From Amaurobius ferox (Eukaryota; Arthropoda; Arachnida; Araneae; Amaurobiidae): 64,000 nt of DNA. The stretch spans positions 122,230,731-122,294,730 of the forward strand of contig OX578142.1 in the NCBI GenBank assembly GCA_951213105.1, given 5' to 3'. A model generated the notes under the pieces. It saw only the letters and a list, made by a program, of their open reading frames with translations, was not told where the DNA came from and made no database searches. Shown here one piece after another: positions 50,610 through 62,600 of this stretch (its first letter is position 1; each line of letters begins with the position of its first letter). A program made the position numbers and the translations under genes.

Positions 50610-53600
50610 CCTTCAAGAAAAGGGTATCAAGTTTACACCTCGAGTTTCAGCTGTCACAATATATTTATTGTTTCTGAAATAGAGCACCATTACAGTAAAA
50701 TCGATCTTAGGCAAATTGTCTGATTCTCCTTCAAAAACTAGGATCAAAACCAGGATCCATGTTTCCAATAAAATAAAATAATCAGCAAATGATCTAAATG
50801 CAAACAGACCAAGTACAAATGTAAAAATTCAATTGTACACAAAATTAAACCCTCAACTACCCTGAAAATATCTCAAGGCAAAACACCATAGAATGTTGCA
50901 TCTCAGGTCGAACGGGGAATATGACGTCACAGCCAATCACGGGGTGTTTTGTGTTTGCTCAGATTTTGCGGCTTTTTTTTTCTTGGTATTTAAATAAATA
51001 ATTGTTTTAGAAGATTTTCGCCTGGATATTTGGAATTAGAAAAAAATTCTCATTAAATATGAATTGGTTTTAAAAGTTTAAAAAACAAGAAAGATGAATC
51101 ATGCTTAAAGCATTGATTATGAAACACTTTCCAACTTTAATGCAATTTTATTTAAACAAGTCTAAAATGCAATACATTCCTCGGTAATATTTTAAAACTT
51201 ATCACAATACTACATTAATTTATTATATTTGAAAACTTAAACCTTCATCGAAAAAAATGAACTTCATTCAAATGACGGCATTGAAATATAAATTGCCTGG
51301 TTTAAAGATCTCTAAAATGTTATACATTCCTCGGTAATAATTTTAGAATTATCATAATACTACGATAATTCCGTGGCGAACGTCCATGTATTGGAGCGCA
51401 GTGACCTATGCGCATTGTCGGAGCGGAGCTATGCGCATTGTCGGAGCGGAGCTATGCGCATTGTCGGAGCGCAGTCGATTGTTTTGCTGAGATTTGCCTA
51501 ATTTATTAATTTTGTTGGTAGTAAGCACACCTGCCTTCTATGTTTTTACCAAAACAGTAAAATATCTATTTCTCAGAATCGGCTATAGATAAAACTTAGA
51601 TAATGACTGATATAGATTTAGCATTAAATTCCGGAGGAGGTGAGAGGTTCACTAAGGATTTTCATTTTCGGTTCAAAATTTTTCTTTAAAACATCTAATT
51701 TTCAGGATTAACTATAATTAGAGTTTAGGTGATAACTGATATGGGGCGGGGTAATAAGACACCAAAAAATATTGGTAGTTTTATTACTATATGTCTATGA
51801 GTGTCTTTGGGTATTGTTTTGTCTATGTATATTGTATTTGTATATTGTACATGTATTTCTTAGTGTTATTTCAGTGTTTTTTATGACCGGCTGTTGTAAC
51901 TGCTAAATACTGTTAAGAGATTAAAGCAAATCAAAATCGTGTTGTCAAAATGTAATATGACGGCATAGAAAAAATACTGAATTTGGGGGCTGGCTGTGGC
52001 GCCTATATATAAATAAAATTTGCCCAGCATTGCCTTAATTACTGATATATAAATCAATTCCACAAAAGGAACAAAAGCCAAGATATAATGTTCGTTATCC
52101 CAACTCTGCCCAAACTGCCCCCGTGTTCACTCCGAATACGGGCACGTTAAATATGTGAATCCGTAAGTCCTTACGAGAGATTGGTGGTAGGGAAAGTGGG
52201 TACGGTCTTTGGGGATGTCGCTCCCACTGGGTACCAGTCGGTACTTCCCGGCCGTCCAAACAGATACCTTACACTTTCGGGTAGGTCGGACGGTCTGCGT
52301 CGAAGAAGAAGAAGAAGAAATAATGTTCGGATGCAGTGGCATGACGGTATACGACAGTAATTCAGTGCTGATGCAATAATAACATGACAATAAATGGTAC
52401 TAATTCAGGGCTGAAGTTATTAATATTACTGCAATTTAGGGAAAAATTATTTAAAGACACGTAATATTGATACGCAAACCAGTAAACAAGAATTACTAAA
52501 GACATAAAAGATACTGAGAAAGGGAAATTATTTTATTCGAAATATATAAGAAATATATGGAAAATAAAAAAATATATTCTGAATTTAATTTCATTCAATG
52601 ACACATGGCCCACAATGGGGAGTGGACCAAATGTTGTACTCGCATAGTATTATATTTTTAGATGTACATCGCACATTTAAAGTTGCTTTAAATTTTGTAT
52701 TGCAGATGATGAGTATTATGAAGCTGTTTTTGGAGCATTTGGTTTTTATATCATTATCTATTTGTTTTCATTTATCATCTGCATCTTTCTTTTTGTGAGG
52801 TAAGTACACTTCTTAACGTTTAAAAAATAATATTTACTTAGGTTATCTTTTTATGCAAATGATAGTGAAAAGTAGTATTTAAATATAATTTTCTTGAAAT
52901 TATAACAGAAAAAATTTCAAATTTATATCATTATTCTTGTTAATATTAGCTGAACTGGCAATATATCTGAGTTGTCTTCAACAGGCTTGCGTAGAGGCTT
53001 ATGGTAAGCTGTTCATTGATTGCCGCTAGCATGTGGCCGCTCACTTAAAAATTCTCTAGGGTTACATCTCTCTTTTTTTTTTTTATAAATTCCTTGCGCT
53101 TAATCTCTCCATTGTTCCCTTTAGTAATCTATGTCACGAACATGTATTTCCTACAATTGTGTTCCGGTCAAAGTCATATGGTCTTCCACGGGGAATGGTG
53201 CGATCTGTTTGCACTTAAAATGTTCCTAAAAATCGCCAATTCATGACAGGTAAATAATTTTTTAATAGAGTGTGAAAATTTGAAGGTTACTGGTTCCCAA
53301 ATTTAATGAGTTAGAATTTTTATTATAATCGTTTAGACGATTAATATATAAAACGGATTTTGCCTAAAAACATGGTTTTTCCTCAAGACATGTTTGAAAA
53401 AATCACCTCAAAATGGAGAAGCATGTTATGAATGGCCATTTAAATTTTATTGAAAACAGCGTACGATATTGTTAAGATTGAAACTCTACGATAAGTTATC
53501 CGATTGCTGGTGTGAAATTTGCTCAAAATTTCGTTTCAACATTAAATATATAACAAATTAAATCGAATTTAAAAAAATTCGCACTAAGGTGTCTCAGGAC

Positions 53601-56600
53601 TGGTCCAGAAGTATATATTTGTACTGTACGTCACTTGGATTTGCCTTTACAGCACATACAGACAAACAAAATGACACTGCATTATTATTCATGACTAGCC
53701 GCTTTTGGCGACCATGCTCTGTTATGTTTTGAAAAAGCATTTAACATGCAATAGCTCGTAAACTACTCTCTGTGTAGAAGGTACGTAGGTCTCCTCCGCC
53801 CGTATTCCTCAGTCTGCTGAGTAAGGAACTTAAATACATTTAGGAGCTTTACTGTTGAACGAGCTACATACCCGGTGTTAGCCAGTTCGTCTTTTGAAAA
53901 AGCACTTTGAAATAGCTCTTTAATAGTCCCATATAAATATACGCGGCTGTTTGATTTAAAATTCAATGTAATTAAATACTGTTGGGAAATAATTTTCCTT
54001 CAACTAACTGTGACTTAACCTTAAGGTGAAGCTGTAACTGTTGACCGTACCTGGAGAAAGGGTGAGTATAAATGAGTGTGCAATGGATGGTTACGGGCGA
54101 CTGAGATTGATTGAGACACAGACAGAGAGTAAGCTTTATGGTAGGAGATATATGCTGTGTATTGTCGCAAGATGTGAATTATAATTTATTATGTAATCTA
54201 AGATAGGTATTTAAGTTTGTTAATAAATCGTTATGTTATTGAAGATGTCTATGCATATCACTCAAGAAACGCTACAAAGGGTTATGGGACCAGACTCTAC
54301 ACTCAATTAAAAGTGCGTAGTAAGCGCTACTGTGCAAAAATGGCGGAGCAAGCAATTCCTCGATTTGACGGAAAAAACTTCAATAGTTGGAAGTATCGTA
54401 TTGGAAGTATACTTGAGGGAAAAGGATTAGGCTTGTATCTAACTGATAATCTGCCAGAAAAGGAATCAGAACTAACTGAGTGGAAGAAATACGATTCTCA
54501 AGCAAGAGGAATTATTACATGCGCTTTAAGTGATATGCAAGTTTGCTTGATTCTTACTTGTAATACTGTCAAGGAAATTTGGACTTCCCTAAGCAACAGG
54601 TATGAAGGTGATCTGAAAAGAAGAAGAATAGAAGCGAGAACCAATGTGTCACGATTACAGATGGAAATGAACGAAAACTGGAACGACTATCTGTTAAGAG
54701 CCGAGAAATTGTTGGAAAGTGCACGTATATTGGGTGCAAATATAGATGATGAAGAATTTATAAGCACTTTGATAAAGGGACTCCCACCAAAGTATAATTT
54801 AATCGCAATGCAATTTGACAACTTTCAGGAAGCTACCATTTCTGATGTTCGTCGAATTTTCAAGTTGCACGAGGAAAGATCTAACGAAGCTGAAAAAGCA
54901 ATCTCGTCTGTTTTTAAAGTACAGAATAGCAGAAGATATAGAAGTTCGAAATCATACGATGATCCAAAGCGATTTGAACAAATTTATATCAGAAAAATTT
55001 TATGCTATATCTATATAAATAAAAATGAAAATCTATCTGTCTGTCTGTCTGTCTGTTTGTCCCGTCATCACGGGAGAACGGCTGAACCGAATTTGATGAA
55101 ATTTTGTGGGTAGCCTAGAAATAGCCCCACTTAAAATTTAGTCTATAGTTGGAATTTCTACGACCAGGGGTTCTCGAGATATTAGTAAAAAACGAAACTT
55201 TCGTTTGTCTCATCATCATGAGAGAACGGCTAAACCGAATTTAATGAAATTTTGTGGGTGGCCTTGAAATATCCCCCCCATAAATTTTGCCCAAGTTTTG
55301 AGTTATTAAGACCAGGGGTTGTCGAGATATTAATGAAAAACGGAACTTTTTTTATAGGAGTTCTACTCTCCAACTCCGTGGTTTATCCAAACGGAAAGGA
55401 CAAAAATCGTTTGTTTAAAACGTCAAAGGGAATTAAAACTTTATTTTTGAGTTTGATGCAGGATTTTTGCATTAAATAGTCACTATCTGAAAGCATAAAT
55501 TGTATGACACATGAATTTAAATGGAAAAATCTACCTCCATGTTTTATATTTCACACGCTTTTACTCAACGATTAGAAGTATAAAGAAATTAAAATGGTTA
55601 TTTAATTTCGCATTTTATGAGGAAGATTCTATCTTATATAATGTTGCTCGACAAAGGAATGGAATTAAATGTGTTTGTTAATGATTATTATTATTTTTTC
55701 GATTTGAATAATAAATAAATGGATATTAAAATATATCTTATAAATGATCGGTTTGATTTTTTTTAATTATATTAATTGCGAACTGCATACATCACTTTCA
55801 TGTATTTTAGCAAAGAGGTTTTAAGCTTATATATTGTGTTTAGCTAATAAACTTATATACTGTTTACCCAATAAATTCATTTATCCAATTGTTTAAACAG
55901 AAAAAGAGTAGAATGGGTATATCTTCTAATAATATTTTTGTGTTTTCATTAATATATACAAACTGGATCACGATATTTTATTCAGATCTGCGAATTTAGA
56001 GCTACGAATTCGGCTGAATATCGCTAACTTGGTAACTTTTCTTAAACTTTACCAAATTAGTGGAAATGTCTCCAAATTGATAAAAGTGACGCAAATCAAT
56101 GAAATTAAATTTGTTTTGTTAAAAGTACTGAAATGGTGTTTCGTTAGCATTTGTCTGTCAGTCCAACCGCCCTACTTAGTAACCCATTTAGCGAATTTTT
56201 AAAATGTCACCAAATTGATAAAAATATTTATAAATCCATAAAAATATTTTGAAATTGATAAATTGCCCTAAATAAACGAAATTGTGTTTTTTTAGGGGAT
56301 AATATTTTGATGATGGTTCGTCAATTTATCGCCAAGTGGGACTGTCAGTTCTACAGTCCCACTTGGCGATAAATTTGGCGATTTTTTAAAATGTCGCCAA
56401 ACCTTCATTAGAGATATTCAGACGATATTTTGACCACCAATTTATTTGAAGCAAATCATAACATGTCGCTTAACAACGGATTTAAATTTAACGTGTTTAT
56501 GAGGAAGAAGATTTTTATTAAATCTTTTCCGATTTTAATGATGAAGATATGTATATAAAATAAATTTCATTGCCATCGTATTTTTGACTGGATAATATCA

Positions 56601-59600
56601 ATTACGATCTTCATGTTTAAACATTATTATTATTGATGTTTTCGGGGATTATTGATTCAGAGATTATTGATATTTTCAATTTCTTATGGCATTGTTTTAT
56701 TGCGGCAAAAATTGTTGAAACTCATATATTGTACGTTGTACGAGTAATCTTCTACAAATGCACGGGTATATCTTCTAATGTAAGAGAATATAAGTAGTAC
56801 ATGTATATTGGCATATATTGGAATCAATCCTTCTGGTGTGAAGATCACGGGGATTATTGATATTTTTAATTTATTAAGTAATCTGTTATATATTGGCAAA
56901 CATTTTTCAAACTAAATATTATAATACGGGTAATCTTTTACTAACACTAGGACATATCTTCTAATCTATGACATTATAAGTAGTACGGGTTTATCTTTCC
57001 ATATAATTTTAGCACTTTCACTTGGGCACATATTGGAATTAATTACTGCCTACTGGTTTAAAGATTACGGATTTATTGATATTTTCAATGTATGCATGTA
57101 ATGTCATAATACAGGTTATATCTTCTAATATTCGCGTATATAAGTAGTACGGGTCCCATACAATACGCTATTATTTTGCATACATTGATTCAATTCCATA
57201 CTTTTTATAAATTTGCTTGCAAAAAAGGCCAGGATATTTTATTCTTCAGATCTACCCGTGAAGATAATTTTGTATAGTGAGAACAGAGATCCTGAGGTTT
57301 CTTTTTAGGAGCATTGTATTAAATATTTTAACAGAATATTTTGATTAAGCATGTCATTTAGTATACTATAGGAATTTGCACATGATTATGAATTTTAAGT
57401 TTATTTATATTATATACTCCGTACGAAGAACGGGTATGCTGCTAGTTTGTAATAAAACTGGTCATAAAGCCGTGAATTGTTGGCATAATCCAGCTAATCA
57501 ACGAAAATCAAGTTTCTTGAAGGATAGTTTTAAACAAGCAAACCGGCGAAGATATTCAGAATCAAAACTTATATGCGACAGTAATGGATCAAAAAGAACT
57601 TTAAAAGCTACAGAAGGTGTATTGCAAGCCAGATGGATCTTAGACAGTGGAGCGACTAGTCATATGACTGAAAATCTTGACTACTTAAATGAAGTACAAG
57701 AAGATAAAAGAAATATTTTGTTAGCTGACGATAGCAGGATATCTTCTCAAGCAAAAGGATCCGTGACATTGCGAGAAGTAAGTGGAAAATTCAATTCAGA
57801 TATAGTGCTAAAGGATGTACTTTATGTACCTAAACTAAAAAGTAATCTGATATCTGTTCGAAAATTGACAGATGATAATATGAATGTTTTATTTGATGAA
57901 TCTGGAGGGCATATTTTAGATAGGAAAGGCAATACAATATTAAGCACAAAACGATCGGAATTTTACGTTGCTGATTTGAAAGCGATCAAGGATAAGAATT
58001 TTATTTACAAAGCGGGTAAAAGCACTTCTTGGGAAATGTGGCATAAGAGATTAGGCCATATTAATGAAAAATATATGAAACTTATGTTAAAAAATTCAAT
58101 GGTATATAACTTTGAGTCTAAACAAGAGTCAAATTCGAGTGATTGTATTTGCATTCAAGCGAAATACGCTAGAAAACCATTTAAGGAAGTAATCGGTGAG
58201 CAATCAAAAATGCCGTTGGAACTTCTTCATATGGACTTAATCGGTCCAATACAAGAAGCTTCTTTAGGAGGAGCTAAATATGTTTTAACAGTAGTGGATG
58301 ATTTTTCAAGGAAAATATTTGCAAAATTTATAAAGTCAAAAGCGGATGTTTTCGAAACATTCAAGTATTTGATATTTAAACTTGAAAACAGTACTAGAAA
58401 AAATGTTCAGAGGATCAGGAGTGATAATGGAACGGAATTTTTAAATGCAGAAATGGACCGTCTTTGTAAAAGTAAAGGAATTGATCATCAGAAAACAACA
58501 TACTTCTCACCAAGTCAAAATGGTCGAAGTGAAAGAGCAAATAGAACTTTAATTGAAGGTACGCGAGCTTTATTAATAGAAGCTAATTTACCTATCAAAT
58601 TTTGGGCAGAGGCCATGAATACATTTACTTATATAAAAAACAGAACTCCTTCAAAATTAAGAAATAAGAACACACCAGAGGAGCTTTTTACTGGAAGGAA
58701 ACCAAATGTTTCATACTTTCGAGTATTTGGATGTCAGGCTCATTATTGGAAACCAAAACATAAAAGAAGCAAGTTTGATAAAATTACAGATGTTGGAATA
58801 TTCGTGGGATATTCTGAATCAAGAAAAGCATATAGAATCTGGAATCCTAAAAATCAAGACATAGTAGAATCTCGAGATGTTAGATTCCTTGAAGAAACTA
58901 AGGGAAATGAACTGTTAGAACAAAATCGAGTATATTCAGATTCCCCGACAAAAATCTTAGATTTTGGTAAAAATCTGTTTGAAGAAGACAGTTTTGATGC
59001 AGATGAAGAATCGACTAGTGTTGAAACCGATCAACCGAGAAATGATCAAGATCCTGATGATGGTTGTACAACTGGCAGTTTAAGACCTCGAACTAAAATT
59101 ATAAATTACAACGAATCATTTGAAAATGATAATGAAACTGTAGATCCAGATTATTATCCAGATCAAACCATACTAAAGGCGAGAGATCGACGAAATATAC
59201 CGTCAAGTTATGAGGAAGCTGTATGTTCTGATCAAAAGCAAAATTGGATAGAAGCAATGGATAAAGAAATGAAATCGTTAAAATTTCATAATGTTTGGAC
59301 TTATGAAAAGATTCCAGAAGGAATCAAACCAATAAACTGTAAATGGGTATACAGCATTAAAAACACACCAGAAGCATCTAACATGATATACAAAGCGCGA
59401 TTAGTAGCAATCGGCTGTTCTCAGAGGTTTGGAGTAGATTATACTGAAACTTTTTCACCAGTTATTAAAACTGATAGGTTAAGAACACTTTTAGCATTTG
59501 CATTAATGAAAAATTGGAAAATTAATTTTTATGATGTTGACTGAGTTGAAAGTTAACTGAGACTATTTACATGGAAGAACCCAAAGGATATGAACGTAGA

Positions 59601-62600
59601 AAGAATGAAAATATGGCGTGTAAATTAAACCAAGCTATTTACGGGTTAAAACAGTCTGGTAAAGTGTGGTATGAAACTTTATCTGATTACTTACTAAAAT
59701 GCGGATTCAAAGCATTAAATCTGACAAGTGTGTTTTCAACTACGAGAAGGGAAATTCTCGATTAATAATTGGAATTTACGTAGATGATCTGATAATTATA
59801 AATTCTGATGGTGAAATTTTAGATTGTGTAATTAGAAAATTGAAAGAAAATTTTAAACTAAAGGAAAACATTAATATGAAAAATTTCCTAGGATTAGAAA
59901 TTTCAGTAGAAGAAAATCAAATGATCATCAAACAAGAAGCTTATGCAGATGAAATATTAAAGAGATTTAAAATGCAAGATTGTAACAGCATTGCAACACC
60001 AATGGACATAAATGTGGACTTTGACAATTATGAAACTTCAGAAAAATGTGATCCCCACAAATATCAAGAAATTATTGGTTCACTATTGTACCTCGGAATG
60101 AAATCGAGACCGGACATCGCGTATGCTTTAGCAACCTTGTCAAAGTACAATAAGGATCCAAGAGTTATACACATGACTGCTGTTAAGAGAATTCTTAGAT
60201 ATGTGAAAGGAACTAAAGACCAAGGATTGGTATACGTTAAAGGTGATTTTAATCTTTCAGGATATGCAGACGCTAATTGGAGATGTAAGAAACCAAATCA
60301 GAAGTCAACAACAGGTTTTCTTTACAAACTTGGCCCTAATCTAATTAGTTGGACTTCTAAATCGCAGGACACTGTATCTCTATCTACTTGTGATGCCGAA
60401 GTATCTGCATTGGTAAGCTGTATGAAAAAAGGGATTTCTTTACAATTGTTTTTTGATGAACTTTTACTTAAGACTTTAGTGAGTGTAAAACTTTATTGTG
60501 ATAACAAATCATCGATTTTCATTTGTGAAAGCGGAATAACTTCAAGCAGATCAGACCACATTATTCGTAAAGTAAGTTTTGTAAATGAGAGCTTAAAATC
60601 TCAAAATTTTGAACTTATTTATGTATTGAGTAATGACAATCTAGCAGATATATTAACTAAAGCTGTATGTAAAGATAAACTGTTAAGATTTAAACAAGCA
60701 TTGAATGTTATGTAATGCAATGGTTCTACTTGTATATCTATATTTGTAAAGTTAACAGAAGTAAAATTACGGTGGGCCTTGTTGGGAAATAATTTTCCTT
60801 CAACTAACTGTGACTTAACCTTAAGGTGAAGCTGTAACTGTTGACCGTAACTGGAGAAAGGGTGAGTATAAATGAGTGTGCAATGGATGGTTACGGGCGA
60901 CTGAGATTGATTGAGACACAGACAGAGAGTAAAGCTTTATGGTAGGAGATATATGCTGTGTATTGTCGCAAGATGTGAATTATAATTTATTATGTAACCT
61001 AAGATAGGTATTTAAGTTTGTTAATAAATCGTTATGTTATTGAAGATGTCTATGCATATCACTCAAGAAGCGCTACAAATACACTATTTTGCAAAAAAAA
61101 AAAAAAAAAAAAAAAAAAAACCACGAAGCACCCCTAAAAGATAATCCAATAATCTCGAAATTTTACATGCAAATTCCTTTATATCAAGTACACAAATGAT
61201 TAAATTTGCAAGGCTAGTGAGTGTTAACGTTGGTCATAGCGCGCGTTTCTACTGCGCAACTAGCATCCAATAAAACAGGTTAAAAATGTGGACGGTATAT
61301 CTTTGCTCATTATCGGCGTTGCAGTTTCGTGGAGACGTAGCCAATAATGCCATTACGATGTTGCCGAAGACCTTTTAAGCAATTAGACGAGTTTGAACAT
61401 GGTCGTATAGTCGGGATGCGTGAAGCTGGCTGGTCATACCAAGCAATAGGCAACTACCTGCACCGAACGGACACTGTAGTAGAAAGGTGCTGGCAGCAGT
61501 GGTTGCTGCAAGGAACTCATCGGCGGAATTAAGGCTCTGGAAGGCCAAGGTGCACGAATGCGAGGCAAGATCGGATGATTGTGTGACGGGTCCGAACTGG
61601 CCCAACGGCATCATTGTCCGCCATCCAGCTTGCTACAGCCTCTTCTATACCACTCGTGGTACCTTCCACCATCTCACGGCGCTTGGTTGAGGTGGGGTTA
61701 CTCTCACGGCGGCCTTTAAGACGTCTGTCCATAACCCCACAACATCGATAGAGTCGTTTGGAGTGGTGTCGTAGCTGAGTATCCTGGCTGCCAGCAGACT
61801 GGCATCGCATAGTGTTCAGCGATGAATCACGCTTCAGTCTTTTAGCAGATGACCATCGGGTACGTGTGTGGAGGCACCAGGGCCAGAGGTCCCAATCAGC
61901 CTTTGTTTTACGCAGGCACACAGCCATTACCCCTGGTGTGATGGTGTGGGGTGCTATTTCTTACGACAGCAGGTCGCCCCTAGTCATCCTGCGTACAACT
62001 TTAACAGATTAACGATATGTTGATGAAATCCTGCGGCTGTTTACGTTAACGTTACCCTTCATGGCACGTCATTCTGGGGCCATTTTCCAACAAGATAATG
62101 CCACGCCATATGCCGCATATCTGTGGACTGTTTTCGTGCAGTTGATACTGTTCCTTGGCAGCAAGGTCACCAGATCTTTCGCCAATCGAGCATGCATGAG
62201 ACATACTAGGCCGCCAGATTCGGGCACCCCGAAATGTAGCAGATCTGGAGCAACAGAGGAATGCCTGGCAGAATGTATCGCAGGATTCGCAGGATGACAT
62301 TAGGAAACTTTATCACTCCTTACATAGACGTATAAAAGCATGCATTGCCGCCAAGGGGGGTTTCACCAATTGCTGATTTGGAAATTCAATGTGCAGTTGC
62401 TAACCATTTGATGGGCTCTGCGGTCTTGATTTTGTAATAATTTCATTATATGTGTATGAGCTGCACGCATATTTAATTTCAATAAAAAGAGTCACTTTCT
62501 TCATGGTGCTTCGTTTTTTTTTGTTTTTGTTTTTGCAAAAGAGTGTATATCATTTTATTGTGACCGTAACTCTTCATCGCTCTACGGCTTTCCATGTTAA

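Larger units (their letters stand above)
40992..52705. other. Intron 5 (11.7 kb)
   Basis: Contains, in order, family C copy C7 (41542-42408), a D segment (42409-42633), a family E repeat split by a hAT element (43730-50560) with its own nested repeats, C8 (51086-51370), D2 (51371-51500) and a truncated 5S SINE (52095-52319). I see nothing supportable in 40992-41520, 42634-43730, 50610-51085, 51500-52080 and 52330-52690. Confidence 0.6.
54340..59544 (+). pseudogene. Copia gag-protease-integrase-RT frame, interrupted by a Helitron
   Basis: From ATG 54340 (MAEQAIPRFDGKNFNSWKYR) the frame encodes Copia gag, with LYLTDNLPEKE, an EIWTSLSNRYEG segment and FISTLIKGLP. It runs to 55009, where a Helitron (55010-57445) interrupts it, and continues in the same frame at 57446. 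The break is inside the CX2CX4HX4C zinc knuckle: the first Cys lies just before it, the rest (CNKTGHKAVNC) just after. Then come protease ILDSGATSHMT (near 57637), integrase WHKRLGH, LLHMDLIGP, RSDNGTEF and SERANRT (D-D-E), and the start of RT (WIEAMDKEM, INCKWVYSIK, YKARLVA, FSPVIK). A short deletion and TGA end the frame at 59544. One cysteine of the integrase HHCC finger also seems displaced (CIC). Non-functional as it stands. Confidence 0.93.
53975..61082 (+). mobile_element. Copia-type LTR retrotransposon with 5-bp target duplication
   Basis: LTRs at 53980-54276 (297 bp) and 60780-61077 (298 bp) start TGTTGGGAAATAATTTTCCT and end CGCTACA. They differ by three substitutions and one single-base indel, about 98.7 percent identity, so the insertion is young. 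AATAC is duplicated at 53975-53979 and 61078-61082. The order gag, protease, integrase, RT, RNase H (integrase before RT) is Copia-type. Defects: a Helitron in gag, a deletion with stop in RT near 59540 and a frameshift near 59715. Confidence 0.96.
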
